Below, in pieces: positions 12,421 through 24,713 of a stretch of 64,000 bases of DNA (position 1 is the first letter of the stretch; each line of letters begins with the position of its first letter). Below the pieces are notes generated by a model. The model was not told the origin of the DNA, did no database searches, and was given only the letters and a program-made list of their open reading frames with translations. The stretch covers positions 1 to 64,000 of the forward strand of contig JAACJP010000019.1 of NCBI GenBank assembly GCA_013368375.1, given 5' to 3'. This DNA comes from Tricholomella constricta. Taxonomy: Eukaryota; Basidiomycota; Agaricomycetes; Agaricales; Lyophyllaceae. Position numbers and translations under genes: made by a program.

Positions 12421-13499
12421 GCCCGCCTATCGAAGTCACGTATATGCGAATGGAAGGAGGGCAACTTGAGTGATAATTGATGGACAAAAGAGCGGGGTCG
12501 ACACGTCAGAGGAAGTCATGAGAGAGAGGGGTGGAAGGTCGGGAGTAATCTCGTTGTCGGAGCGCGCAAGAGAGTTGTGATTAGATTAGATTACTGTACT
12601 ATTACGACCAACTCTTCAATCAATGTTACGCGTTACGGAAAAAGTTGATCTCTTCAACTCTTCAAGGCCAGATTTTCGGCGTTACGAAGAGCAAAACTCT
12701 TCATGCCTGTTAGCAGTTTCGACACTGGGAGTTCTATGCCAAGCTAACACAGCGTGGTCCCCAAAAAAATGCGAATTTTGACTGATTTTCGGTGTTTTGT
12801 AACACTCAAGTTCAATTGATCATTGCTCGGACGACAACGTGACGTTCTGATCACGTGCTTGCTCTGCCTTCTGGCCTTCAAGGCTCTTACTGTTGTTCCC
12901 TTTTTGAATTGACCCTTGGCGAGATAGTCGCCGCTGCGGTCCATTCCGGGCGCTTCGGGTACCATCGTTAAGGTCGTCTTCAAGCATGAGAATCTTCGTC
13001 ATGTGCTTAGGGATGGGAGGCTGGGGGAGTGAGTCGTAGTACTACCTCACGCGCGATGTGGCGCTCAGTACTTGGTGTGGTTTTTTGTACATTGTGGTAT
13101 GTGTTTCTTATCATGTCTTATTCGCTGAATCGGTTGTTTGTGCTGTTTTGGCAGTAAGGTCCCAGTACGCTGGGCTTTGACGATAAGCCGCTGTTAACGT
13201 TAAGAGGGGTCTGGATGGGATGGGGGTAGGTATGGGGGGTGGGGAAGATGGGGAAGAAGTAGACGTGGATGCGGAGATGCTGCATATGTATGTGGACCTA
13301 GAGATGGAGGATGAACGAGAGGGCCCGGACGGGCAGGCGATACAACGGCGTCGAAGAGGTGCGTGTTAGGTTCTACTGCCTGTGTCTACTTTAATTTGAT
13401 GTTCTGTTGCAGCCACGCCAGGCAAGGAGGTTGCTGGTGCTGCTCGGGCTGCACTCGCCTTCGAACTCGGACCAGACCCTACGTGTTGATTAAAGATAC
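12421..13499 (+). other. Mostly non-coding; possible coding remnant at about 12945-13490
   Basis: One frame reads PGASGTIVKVVFKHENLRHV near 12945, ending at a possible GTGAGT donor. A second piece near 13240-13355 is acidic (VDVDAEMLHMYVDLEMEDE) and ends at GTGCGT. A third starts after GTTGCAG near 13414 (ATPGKEVAGAARAALAFE) and ends with TGA. These could be the last exons of a degenerate or unrecognised gene. I cannot name it. Confidence 0.25.
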
Positions 13500-14574
13500 C
13501 TATAGTCCTGGAACCACCCACCCACGCGACTTTTCTGCTGTAATAGCTATGAAACATGCCTCAAGGATGTCTTGTTCAGGGAACCGACTGCCCTGAAAGC
13601 GGTCACAGTGACGGCGGAGATACTTTTTCACTGTTTGAAGGGTCAGATCAGTTCCCTGACAATGATAATGCACGTACGGCAGCTGAACTCTCCTCAGTAG
13701 GACTGTAATCAGGCGAATAGGGTGGAAGAAAGAGCAACACACAGCCTGGACATATAGATCAGCGAGCACATATACAAAAACCGACTTTTCAGGCACCTGA
13801 CACTTCGACGGCTTCACGCAGGGCAATACTCTTGTGTGTTCTGCAGTTGTCCAGCATCAGAACACTGCAAGGCCCGGGAAATGGATTCATGCAAGGCAGC
13901 TGGACCTTGAGTAAGCAACGAGCAATTGAAGGAAGGTATGTACTTACCACATCATTTACAACAAAATCATAGAACTCGGCACCATTGATTGAGCCTTCGA
14001 CGACTCGCACAGCAATATATCCATCGAGAGTGAGAGCGGGAAGGACACTGTACCAAGTGCCGCGATCAAGCGAGGTGTGGATTACTGGACTGTGCCTGCT
14101 GGGTGCCCGCCCATAATGGCGTACAAGGGTACGGCCGTCCTTGCTAGACTCATCAAGGACGACAAGTTGTTCTGCCGTGAAGTTCCTCGTCACATGGTAC
14201 ATCCAGTCTGACCGCAAGTTGTCATCTCGCTCAGTAGCAGCTTTCCGTAAGAGTTTAAAGGTGAGGCCGAGATCTCGCAAGTTGTTGTGAAGTGCTGTGA
14301 TTGAGATGGGCAGATCATATTCGAGAGCAAGCCAGTCTCGAATTTCGTCGAGGTACAGTGACGGTGTTTCCTGGATCAGCTCGCAAAGATCCTCGATTGC
14401 ATTGTGATTGAGGAGACGTGGGCGGCCTTGAAATACGGTCAGCGGTTCAACATGTCCATGGGTCTTGTAGTGCTCTGCCTATCGACTGATACTCTTCTTT
14501 GAAACACTGAGCGCCGCAGCGATATCATCCACTTCCCAGCCCAAATCAACGAGTTGGAGAGCTCGTTGCTTCAT
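13500..14574 (-). pseudogene. Tc1/mariner-like DDE transposase, broken
   Basis: From ATG at 14574: helix-turn-helix-like start (MKQRALQLVDLGWEVDDIAA), a GRPRLLN linker, YLDEIRDWLALEYDLPIS, then the DDE_3-type catalytic core. Catalytic acids are visible in VVLDESSKDGRT, SVLMLDNCRTHKS and PPYSPDYSPTEE. Splicing seems to remove three short introns (GTAAGT near 13945, GTGCCT near 13800, GTACGT near 13680); the last exon ends at TAG 13502-13500. An in-frame TAG at 14481-14479 sits where the family would have a sense codon, so this copy is probably dead. Terminal inverted repeats were not identified. The left part of an A-family pol fragment begins just to the right. Confidence 0.75.
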
Positions 14575-14744
14575 GTTTAGGCTGATTTTGCGGTATCCCA
14601 TAGCAGAGCAAGTACCCCAGCGTGTACAGAGGCATTAATTGAATTGTTTGTATTTCTTTCATTTTCCAAAAATCGCCGGTCACTCAAAAGGCGTGGGACA
14701 TGATTTTCCGAAAACCCTGTATCTTGACACCGTGTGGCGGAGGA

Positions 14745-16155
14745 TAGCGTGAAGATGCCACGAATGTGGCGTGGGGCATCAGGATTGTCGCGGTGGAACT
14801 TGCGTACCAGATCGGGGGCGGCGACATTTTCGCGAGGTTCCCAAGAAGCTTCTTCGTAACCATAGCCCTTCCACAGGACCTTGTACTGTAGTTTTTTGCG
14901 GAAGGTTCGGCTATTGAGGATCTTTTCAACTTCATAATGGGGTTCGTCGTCGATTATGTCGGGGGGCGGAGGGGGATCGGACCGACGACCTTCGATCGGA
15001 TCAGCGACGGCGGGGATGAGCTTCACGACGTGGAAGACTGGGTGGATACGCTTCATGGACTGAGGCAGCAGGAGGCAGTATGCAAGCGGGCCGACTCGTC
15101 TTTGCACGACGAAAGGGCCCAGGTAGCGATGCGACAACTTCTTAGATGGTCGGGTCGTAGAAATGTCGGTCGCGTCCAAGTATACTTTGTCGCCAGGCTG
15201 GTAGTCGGGCGTTGGGGCGTGTCGCTGGTTGTAATACCGCTCCATGTCGTCTTTGGCCTTTGAAAGCGCCGCCTTGGCTTCCTCCTGTGCTTCCTTCATG
15301 CGCTCCACGAACTCGTCGGCCGACTTGTTCTTGGAAGCGCCCCGACGCGGCTCAAAGCCCATGCGCGGATGCCGACCAGTGTCGAGCAGGAAGGGGGTCT
15401 GTTGCGTCGCCGAATGTACATGGTTGTTGTAACTGAATTCGGTGTCAGGCAGGAGGTCCTCCCAATCGTTCTGGCGCTCATTGCAGAAGACTCGCAAGAA
15501 CTGTTCCAGTTCCTGGTTGACACGCTCGGTCTGTCCGTCGGTCTGTGGGTGGTATGCCGTCGAGGCCGACAGCTTGATACCCAGGAGTCTGTACAGTTCG
15601 CGCGTGAACTCGGCGACGAACTGTGGACCTCGATCGGAGACGAATGCGTCGGGGAGACCGTGCAGCTTCCAGACGTGGCGGCGGTAGAGGTTCGCAGCTC
15701 CCAAAGCCGAACAGGTCGTGTGCGACGCGATGAAATGCGCGCGCTTTCCGACCGAATCCACGATGTTCATGATCGCGTCGTGGCCGTTGGATTCTGGGAG
15801 CTTGGTGATGAAGTCCACCGATACGACATTCCATCAGCCTTCAGGGATCGGGAGCGGCTGCAACTGTCCCACCGGGAGCTGGCGACGTGGCTTGGTGCGC
15901 AGGCACATATCGCAGGTGCGGGTGTAAGACCCAATGAAACGTGATACCTGGGGCCACCAGTAGTTTCGTGACACCAATTCAAGCGTTTTCCAGCGACCAG
16001 GGTGACCAGCGACCTTGGAGTCGTGGTGCTGCTCCACAATGCGTCGGCGGAGGTCTGGGACGTTCGGGACATAAATCCGTCCACGGAACGTGAGCAGACC
16101 GCCCTCCTCTCCCCACTCGCCGAAGCGTAGGGAGCGAGCGACCGGCGATCTTGGA
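14745..16155 (-). pseudogene. A-family pol fragment: integrase and chromodomain
   Basis: This is the C-terminal third of a Ty3/gypsy pol, closely matching the complete copy at 32670-36695. It has the zinc-binding part (HHDSKVAGHPGRWK, CDMCLRTK), the catalytic core (DFITKLPE, VSDRGPQFVAEF, YHPQTDGQTERVNQ) and a chromodomain (KLQYKVLWKGYGYEEASWEP). A break near 15835 shifts the frame between zinc finger and core. The right end is cut at 16159 by an A-family LTR inserted in the opposite orientation; the left end adjoins the Tc1 relic. It may be the missing 3' part of the A copy at 25102-28077, separated by later insertions. Confidence 0.85.
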
Positions 16156-16159
16156 TGCC

Positions 16160-16674
16160 TGTTAGGGGAACACCCGTTTGGCGATCACGTGACCATCCGA
16201 TTCCTCGGACGAGCACGTGACCAACCGCTCCTCAGATGATCACGCGCGTGACTGACCGATCGCGATCCCGACCCCGACGCTCTGCCCCAAGCATCGGTGT
16301 ACATACTTATAACTTCCTGTCGTTACTTCCCCTTCCAGCGCGCGCCCGATCCCGACTCCCGACGTCCCGACATTGGTCGCCCGACCTCGTGCGCCCGCAC
16401 CCTGAGCCACGAGGATCGGACAGCGTCGGGAACGTGTACCTACACGCGCCGCTGCCCATCCGTTATCATTTATGTACCATACACCAGAGAGCCGGCCCTC
16501 AAGTAGTTTACTCGTATTTAGTCATCCTCCTGACATGGGGGAATCCCTTACTCTATTCTCATTGGATTCCCCTCTGCCAGGTAGGTTTACTTACGCTCTC
16601 TCTATCGTACATAATATAACATTGGATTCCCCTCTGCCAGTATGACTAAGCTCTGCTTGGAGGTCGCCCTAACA
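16160..16674 (+). mobile_element. A-family 5' LTR (515 bp)
   Basis: Begins TGTTAGGGGAACAC and ends GGTCGCCCTAACA. It carries the self-primer segment TACTCTATTCT at 16549-16559 and the 60-bp-spaced repeat GGATTCCCCTCTGCCAG (ends at 16580 and 16640). The putative primer-binding site AGAATAGAGTA is at 16677-16687, two bases beyond the LTR. The element inserted into the inverted A-family pol fragment; no matching 3' LTR was found. Confidence 0.9.
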
Positions 16675-16687
16675 GCAGAATAGAGTA

Positions 16688-17604
16688 CCCATTTATGACG
16701 GCGCCCGATCGGGCAGTCACACGTTCTTGAACGCGTGCAAGCTCTACTTCTCCTTGTGCGGGGGAAGTTTTGCTGATGACCATGCCCGAATCATATGGGT
16801 GCTGTTGTACATGCAGCACGGGCGAGCAGCCGACTTCGTCAGTCGGGTGTTCAGTTCGGAACCGCCAAGGACGTCTTTCCCGCTTGGAAGGACTTTGAAG
16901 ACACCTCCCGTGGCGAGTTCTTCTTGTTCGACGAAGTCGCCGACGCCGCGCTCACACTGGAGTCGACGGCGTACTTCCAGAACGGTCGGTCGATCGACGA
17001 GTACATCGACTCGTTCCGATCCCTATGGGTCAAGGCAGGCTACCCCGACGGGCGCCACCTGGTCCTCAAATTCCATCGGGGGATGGACCCCAAGCTCTCG
17101 AGGCGACTCGGAAGTATCACCACGGGTCGCCCGCACGACGAGAAGATTGAGGAATGGCTGAGGATCGCCCGTTCTCAAGATTTCATCATGAGGACGGAGG
17201 ACGACTTCCATCGACGGGGGATTCCAACGAAAGCGCCTGACAGTCGCCCGACCGCTGTCGCAGCCGTACGATGGCCGTCCGCTCCTGCCGCCGCTCCCAC
17301 TCCCTTTCCCCCCACCCCTCGCGCTCCCGCCACGCCAGCCCCCAGGCCGCTTCCACAGGGCGTCCCGATGGACGTAGATCGGATGCGCGATCGAGTCGCG
17401 TCGGCCGACGACCACTGTTTCCGGTGCAAGAAGAAGGGCCACTTCTCTCGCGACTGCCCCTTGCGCTGGGACGTGCGCCACATGCTCGACAATGAGCTGG
17501 AGGCGCTTATCATGGAGCGTCTAGCTCGCAAAAACGCTGTCCCCGCCGACCAGACTCCATCGTCGGCAGACGTGGCCGCCTCTGACTCAGAGGAGGGTTT
17601 TTAA
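16688..17604 (+). pseudogene. A-family gag, N-terminally deleted and frameshifted
   Basis: Gag begins abruptly at a PIYDGARSG-like residue run, so about 100 N-terminal residues are missing compared with the full gag at 36707-37990. A frame break lies near 16855. The capsid-like region (FFLFDEVADAALTLES, YIDSFRSLWVKAGYPDG, SRRLGSITTGRP) is followed by a CCHC zinc knuckle CFRCKKKGHFSRDC. It ends SEEGF-stop within GGTTTTTAA, the conserved gag/pol junction. Confidence 0.85.
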
Positions 17605-18305
17605 TCGCACAACGGGTGGAACGTACGCCCCCGTTGTCTAATCGTAATCGGTTCGCTCCCTTATCCATAGAATACGCCAATACACCTAATATTGCTGCTA
17701 TTCCTACGAGTGAACCAACCGACAAGGACGTACAAAACCCCTCCGACCCGACGACACCGATCGCAGTCGCAAAGCCGATCGCTCCGTCGCGTCGTGGCCT
17801 ACCCCACTGGGAAAAGCAACTCCCTAGTCGCTTCATCGCCGCTGCCTCCCCCTGCCCCAGGTCCCTGTGGCTCAACGTTGAACTGGAGACCACCGACACC
17901 CAGGAGTCGCACGCCGTCACTGCGCTAGTGGACAGCGGAGCGACCGGTAGCTTTCTCAATGTCGCCTTCGTCGAGAAACACAAGCTCACAACGAAGGTGC
18001 TCAGTCGGCCATCCCCGGTCTACAACGTAGACGGCACCAATGAAGGCGGTTCGGTCTCTTGCATCATAGAAGCTGTCTTACGACACAATGGTCATACCGA
18101 ACGAGCCGTCTTCGGGGTCACCCAGCTAGGCAAGCACGACATGATCCTCGGGTTCAACTGGCTTAAAAACCACAACCCCGAGATCGACTGGGAGACCAAG
18201 GAGGTGAAGATGAGTCGCTGTCTGATGCAGTGCGACACCTGCAAAGACGAGGTCAAAGCCGATCGACGTGCACGCACCAAGGTGCGCGCAGCGATTCGAG
18301 CCCAT
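17605..18305 (+). pseudogene. A-family pol fragment: aspartic protease
   Basis: Reads in the -1 frame relative to gag. The retropepsin motif LVDSGATGSFLN and DMILGFNWLK are visible. The reading stops being A-like after RTKVRAAIRA at about 18305, where sequence of an inverted B element begins. Reverse transcriptase is absent, so this copy is non-autonomous. Confidence 0.85.
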
Positions 18306-18455
18306 GTAAGTTGGGGGCGGGGGCGCATTTTCCGCGCGCCCCTGCACTCCCTCTCCACTTGAACTCGGCCCCGGGTTCGAATTTTGCTGGTCAGTGTGGC
18401 TGTCGCCGCCCCGAATTGCGTCGTTGCTGGAAGTTGGTACTTGGCTGGGGTACAT
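18306..18455 (-). pseudogene. B ORF3 fragment (N-terminus)
   Basis: Starts at ATG 18455 with MYPSQVPTSSND and matches the start of ORF3 in the complete copy (MYPTAGASSSND), including APPPPTYMG. It is cut after about 50 codons. Conservation of the start and reading frame in two copies supports ORF3 being a real gene. Confidence 0.75.
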
Positions 18456-18583
18456 GTTGGTTTGTGTTGAAAGGGTTGAAAATTGGTTGCGCGTCTAGCG
18501 CCAAACATATTTAACCTTCTGTCATAACTTTTGATGGTTATGTAATTTTCCTGATCGCCGTGGTCACATGACTGCGCCACATT

Positions 18584-21500
18584 CTAGGTTCGTCGCGGTA
18601 ATCTCGATGCGCTCTTCACCCCTTGCAATTCCAAGTAGCGATCAAGTGCCGCTAACTTGTTACAATTGGTGTGCGGTTCCCAGGTGGTGTCTCCCAGGCT
18701 CCACCTGGACCTGATATTCCACAGTATTATTTTGGGTCCATCTATGGCCCAAAATGTCTTCTACGAACCATTCGTGATTATCCGGCGCCCCAAAATCGTA
18801 GGGCTCCGGATGAGTTCTATTAGGGAACATCGTATCATTCGTTGCGTAGTATGGACGCAACATCGATATATGAAATGTTGGATGTATCCGGCGCTCCATG
18901 AGTGCCGTAGGTAATTCCAACGTATAGTTCGACGTGTCTGGCATGGCCTTCAGTACTTTGTAGGGCTCGACGAATTTCGGGCACAATTTACGGGCGCGTC
19001 CCTTGGGAAGGTTCAAGTTCTTGGTGGATAAATACACCAAGTCACCCCCCTTTATTTCTGGACCAGCGGATCGACGCCTGTTTGCCTCGCGCGTTTGAAA
19101 TACGCGCGCTTCGATTATAGTGTCATGCGCCTCCGCTATGTTCTGCAATGCGCGTTCAGCGTACTCTCGAATTCCCTTTGGTATTACGCTGTCTGAGCGT
19201 ATCTCTTTCAACATGGACGGCATGTATCCACTATTCAGCTCAAATGGAGCGAACTTGGTGGTAGCCGATACGCTCGCATTTATCGCGAACTCAGCCATGG
19301 GTATACAATCTACCCAATCCTTTTGGTCATGCCTCACAACGGCGCGAAATATCTGGCCAATACTACGATTGGCTCGCTCCGTCTGTCCATCCGTCTGAGG
19401 ATGGAAAGATGTCGACATTAGGAGCTTAGCTCCTAATAATTTATGTAGTTCGCGCCACCAGCGCGAAGTAAACTTAGAGTCTCGATCGCTTACGATCGAG
19501 CTTGGCAGGCCATGTAGCCTGACGATCTCCCGTAGGTATACCCATGATAATTGGGCTGCTGTCATCGTAGTATGTATGGGTGTCATATGCACCATACTCG
19601 TCATACGACAAATTACTACCCATAGATAGTTATATCCCTTTGATTCTGGAAATGGACCGATAAAGTCCATTCCGATAGAATCCCAAGGCTTAGTTGGTAC
19701 TGGCAGGGAGTGTAGTTTCCCTGACGGTTTCTGATTTGACGTCTTGATCTGCTGGCAGTACTCGCACGTTTTACAAAACGTACGCACGGTAGTGGCTAGT
19801 GATGGCCACCAATACCATCATTGAATATATTCAGTAGTTCGTTCGGCACCGAAATGGCCCATAGTTTTATGGGCTTGCTCAACAATTGTTGTGATGAGCT
19901 CGGGTTCTCGCGGTATGCATAGAACGCTATCATTTATAGCGTTCGTGGTCCAAATGAGATTGTCTTTCGTGGTGAACGTACGAAAGTCCGTTGGGTTAGC
20001 GAGAATAACTGAAAATAGTTTATCCTTTGGGTATCCAAGGATAACATCGTGATGGATCTTTTCATCTGTTTTGTCTGGGGGAGGAGCAACTGTGTCCCTC
20101 CCGAGGACAATATCTCCGACCGTACGTTCCCGTTCGGTTGGACTCATGCTTTTCTGAGGGTGTGACGATGGTCCGGATGCGATACTTGGTGCCGCAGCCT
20201 CCATTATCTGAGCTTCAACATCTCGATCCTCCTGGCGTTCTTGAAGACGCTTGCTTCAACGTATTTCTACGTCTTTCATCGCTCGAATCTCAACTACTTT
20301 TTCCACGATTTCATGGTATCGTGGTACTGGTAGATGTTCACCAGTAGGATCGATTCTAGCATCAGCAGCTACGAAGTCGTGGACGTCGTAACGATCTTGA
20401 TGGTTATCGCTCCCGAAGTATCGCGATAGACAGTCGGCGACTTTATTCAGTTCGCCTTTCACGTAGGTAATGTCGAAGTTAAATCACGACATGTATTCCA
20501 TACATCTACGCTGCCTAGGTGATAAATTCACCTGGGTCTTAAAAGAATTCAAGGGCTTTGTGGTCGGTAATGATGTGGATTTTATAGCCCACAAGTTTAT
20601 CCTCCCACTTAAGTAATGCTTCGAGAATAGCTAAGGTCTCGAGTTCATGCACAGCGTAATTCTGCTGTGCATTTTTTGGACATGAATCCCGCCGGCTGAG
20701 CTTGGATCCATGTAGGTCCTTGACCATACATCGCACCGACGCCTGACTTGGAGGCGTCACATATAATCCAAATTGGTTCGCCTGTCTTCGGTTGAATCGG
20801 CCGAATAATTGGCGTTGTGCAGCATATATGCTTTATCATTTCAAAGCATCGTTGATGAATTGGTCTCCAATAAAATGGCGACCCATTCTCGGTCATCGCC
20901 ATTAGTGGACCAGTGTACGCAGATATATCTGGGAGAAACTGTCCCAGATAGTTAACAAGTCCAACGAATCATTGGATATCGTTGTAATTCCGGGGTATCC
21001 TCCAGTCACGGATCCGTGCCAGTTTGTCAGCGTCAGGGTGAATTCCTTGGTCGTCAATAATGTGACCAAGGCAATCAACGCGGTCCGAATACAATTCGCA
21101 TTTCTTCCATTTAAGGTAGAGTGATTGTTCGCGTAATCGTTCGAACACAACTCGTAAGTGGTCTTCATGTTCCTCAATAGAGTTCGAGAATATGAATATA
21201 TCGTCCAAGTATACATGCATGAACTTCCCAATGACGTCCCGAAAGATGGACGTCATTAATCGTTGAAATGTCGCGGGAGCATTACAGTCCCTGATTTGCA
21301 TGATGTTACTGATGTATGTTCCCGCTATTGTTGCGAAGGCGGTTTTATGTACATCTTTTTCAAGGATGCGTACTTGTTCATACGCATCCGTTAAGTCAAT
21401 TTTTGAACGTATTTTTCCCCTAGCAACATCCTCGCGAATGACTTCCTGGTCTGGCAAGGGCGTAACGTCCTTGATCGTGTTATCGTTACGCTGTCTTGCA

Positions 21501-22480
21501 TCCAAGGGTGTTCTCAGGGAGCCGTCTTTTTTCGGGATACACAGCAGCGGCGCTGCTTGCTTCACCGAACGCGGCTCCCACCATTTAGAGTCCGTATACC
21601 GATTGACCTTCGCGTAGAATTCCTCGCGAAGGGACATTGGACACCTCGGCGCGTGGTACTGGTACTGTTTCTCATCATCGACGAGAGTAATCTCGTGATT
21701 GACTTCCCACCAGGGTGGTAACTGTTGTTTCGTACCACCCACCATATCTTCGAATTCATCATGCCATTGCTGGCAAAGTCGTGGATAATCTTCCGCGGTA
21801 AGGCCTCCATTGGGTGCCTTACCTTTCCCGTTAACCGTTCTTGCAGCGCAGATATGCGCTGTGTCTTTATTGCTTGGTTTACGATCGAACCTAGCTCGTA
21901 GTTTTATGAGAGCAAAGTCACTCTCATCCTTCACTGGTAACCGATACAACGGCTGTTTAGCCCGTTGTATATTAACCGGAAAATTCATTTCCGTTGGCTC
22001 CGATACTTCCTCAGGCCGTGGATTTCGGTACGCTTGTCCTAGTGTGCCTACATTTCTTCCTTCGTGAGCCCGCATTGACGCTATTACTGCATTCCACTCT
22101 TGCGGCATCCATGGGTCGAACATCCACTCATATTGTGGATGTGGGTTTGGTCTATCCCAAAATGATCGATTACTCGAATTCGTATATGGTTCTGATTCCG
22201 TATCCTTATCGGCACCGCTCGTCTTACGCGCTTCATTATCGCGCTGACGTTCTTTGCATGGCTCGTTAGTCTGTGCTCGTTCGTTCGAAGGCTCTTTTTG
22301 TGCCTTCTGCTGTCGTCGTTGGGGTTTTCTCTTCTTCGGAGGTGGCTTATCCCCCTCCTTAAGAGTTTCTTGAAACTCTTCATCGGATAATAGAAGTGCT
22401 GGGTGATCCTTCGGTGGGCTGTTTATCGGCCTACCCTCATTATCAGGATCTTCGTCATCTTCTACTGTTACTTTTAGTCA
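18584..22480 (-). pseudogene. B-family pol (copy 2), RT-RNase H-integrase-chromodomain
   Basis: RT: VYLDDIFIFS near 21200 with RTPLDARQRNDN upstream. RNase H: WIICDASKSGVGAMYG and IITDHKALEFF. Integrase: zinc finger AHKTMGHFGAERTTEY with CEYCQQIK, then GMDFIGPFPES, SDRDSKFTSRWW, FHPQTDGQTERANRS. The C-terminus is chromodomain-like (EWFVEDILGHRW). In-frame TGA codons sit at 20486-20484, 20258-20256 and 19820-19818, with other frame breaks near 19800, 20690 and 21000. The last two named TGAs are CpG transitions compared with copy 1. The copy is dead. Confidence 0.9.
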
Positions 22481-24622
22481 TTCTTTTCGTTTCTCCAACG
22501 AGCGATGGCGTCTAGCTCAATCACGTCGTATCGATCAAAGTTAGCAAGGTCCATGTAAACCTTGCCTTCAAACCCTGGAAGAGTGGCTTCCACCGTCGTG
22601 CCAAAATTTACTGTGGCCCGACTTCCTTTAGTCCCGAGCTGGAGGATTAATGGATCCTCCAGCGGGAACACTCGAATATCGGCCACTTGAGCGAATGACG
22701 GCGTAAGTCCGGTAGTTGTACTCCCGGAATCCCAGAGGGTCCAAGCCTCATGTCCACCTACGTTAATGTAGGTGACCAGGCACTCCTTGTCCTTTATCGG
22801 GACTACGGGACGAGCAATCTTGTCCCTACCCGTCCGCACTTTCACTTTGCGAACTGGTGGTTTATCATTGCGTTCTTCTGACGCAATTACTTCTGTCATT
22901 GCAAACATATGCTCGGTCTCATCGTCCCGAGCATAGTATTCATTTTCGTAGACCTCCATGTCTATGAACTCATTGCCTTCGTCTTCGTTGTCCGCCTCTG
23001 TATCAGGGCGTCCATTGTCTCCTCCGTCCGGGTCCTCGGGAGACGTATCTGCATCGTCCGCCTCACTTGCTGCGTCAGGTGCCGCTGTACGTGCGGCCCG
23101 TAGGAACGCTCGCTGTTTCTTGGGCTGTTTGCAATCTTTTGCAAAATGCCCTAGTTTTCCACAATTAAAGCACACTTCACCCGGAGGATGGTTGTGATGA
23201 TCGTGGTTTTTGGTTTGATCATAACGCGGACGATCTCCCGTCTTCACCGCTGGTTTTTCGACGTGGGGCTTTTGCTCTCCACGTCCAGGTTGATCCTGAT
23301 ACGCTGGCTCATTAACTGCGCCATACACACGTCGAGGCCTGTTGAAATTGTTGTGTGGGGTGTTTACTCGCCCCCCATCTGGTTTCCGCATTTGAGTCGG
23401 TTGAGTTCGCTGAGCGGTTATGTTCCGCTCAAAGTAATCAGCTGTCTTCTGGGTGGCTTGGTGTGCTAAGCCCACCGCTAGGAACTCTTGGGCTGTGTTG
23501 ATTTCGGGTGATAGCCCGTCATCGAATAATGCCTTCCGCATATCGCGCGGGAGTGTTTTGAGGAATTTCTCCAAGAATGTCCAATCATCCGTTCTTGCTG
23601 CCATATTCATGGCATGATCCACAAGGTCATCATACAGACCTTGTATGCCTTTGCTCGCCGAATAGGTAACGGCGTTAAAGTCGTTACGAGCGTCCTGCAT
23701 GGTTGAGGGCAACACGAACCTATCATACAGCCCTAGGATGATGTCTTCAAACGTCCAGGACTGCTTTTCGCGGTTCACATGAATAACATGGCGATTGTAC
23801 CACTTCCGAGCTTCACCATCAAGGAACTCGGATGTTATCAGAACGCGCTCTTGGTCGCGTTCTGCTCCTCCAAACTGGCTCACGGCCAGCATAACGACAA
23901 GGCTGGCTAGCCATTCTTCCAATTCGCCAAACTTGGCACTCCCACTATAAGTGCCTACGGACTTTGAGTCCGCACGACGAGATTTCATACCATCAGGAAG
24001 CGATAGGCGTACAGCCAGTCGCTCGTGTATCAGTTGATGCAACCGTTCGTGCAGCTTAGTTTTATGCTGCTCTCCTGCAGCATGTATTCCGTCCGCAATT
24101 GATTGACTCCTGCGAATCGGGTCAGGCATTGAATAGCCTCGACTTTGAGATCGAGACTGAACATGGGCAGTGGGTTCACTTATACGAACCCGCATGTCTT
24201 GGCGGCCGTTAGCCGTTGCCGTAGTATTATGTTTTCCGACGGCCCCAGTTCCCAGTCCACCATCCGAACCTTGAGTTTGCGAGGCCCATTGCCTCGCCAT
24301 CTCATCCACGGGCATATGTCCTTCAAAGACGACTCCTTGATCATCATAATTCGTGAACTTGCTCCGTGATAATCAGCGTTTCTCAAACGCTGATATGCGA
24401 CTCGGTTGTTCCAATCTTTCGCTAATGGAACACGGCCATCCTTTGCATCCATAGGTACTTGAATAGCTGGCGCGCTTTCGTTGCCACCACCAGCGACTGA
24501 TCCGACTTCCACTGGTTGCAGTGGGAGTTGTGATGGAGGATGCGCTGTGAGCGCATCCTCGAGGACCGGGGTTCGGCTCTTTCCGGATGTGGGAGTTGGT
24601 GTCATCGGGTCTGGATCTCGTG
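22474..24622 (-). pseudogene. B-family gag-protease (copy 2), internally deleted
   Basis: The N-terminus (MTPTPTSGKSRTPV) is present, but about 270 residues found in copy 1 after VEVGSV are missing and the frame shifts near 24380. The capsid-like core, the zinc knuckle CFNCGKLGHFAKDC near 23150 and the retropepsin motif LWDSGSTTTG remain. A ~110-bp deletion near 22500 removes the protease flap end (IIGTPFM in copy 1). The TGA-CTA junction sequence is kept at 22480-22475. Confidence 0.85.
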
Positions 24623-24713
24623 GGTTCTTTTGACGATGGGTGTTCTAAATGGAATGTGGATCTGCGTGACGTCGTGGGTACGCAGCAATAGAAAGCAAGG
24701 TAGCTTAAAAAAA

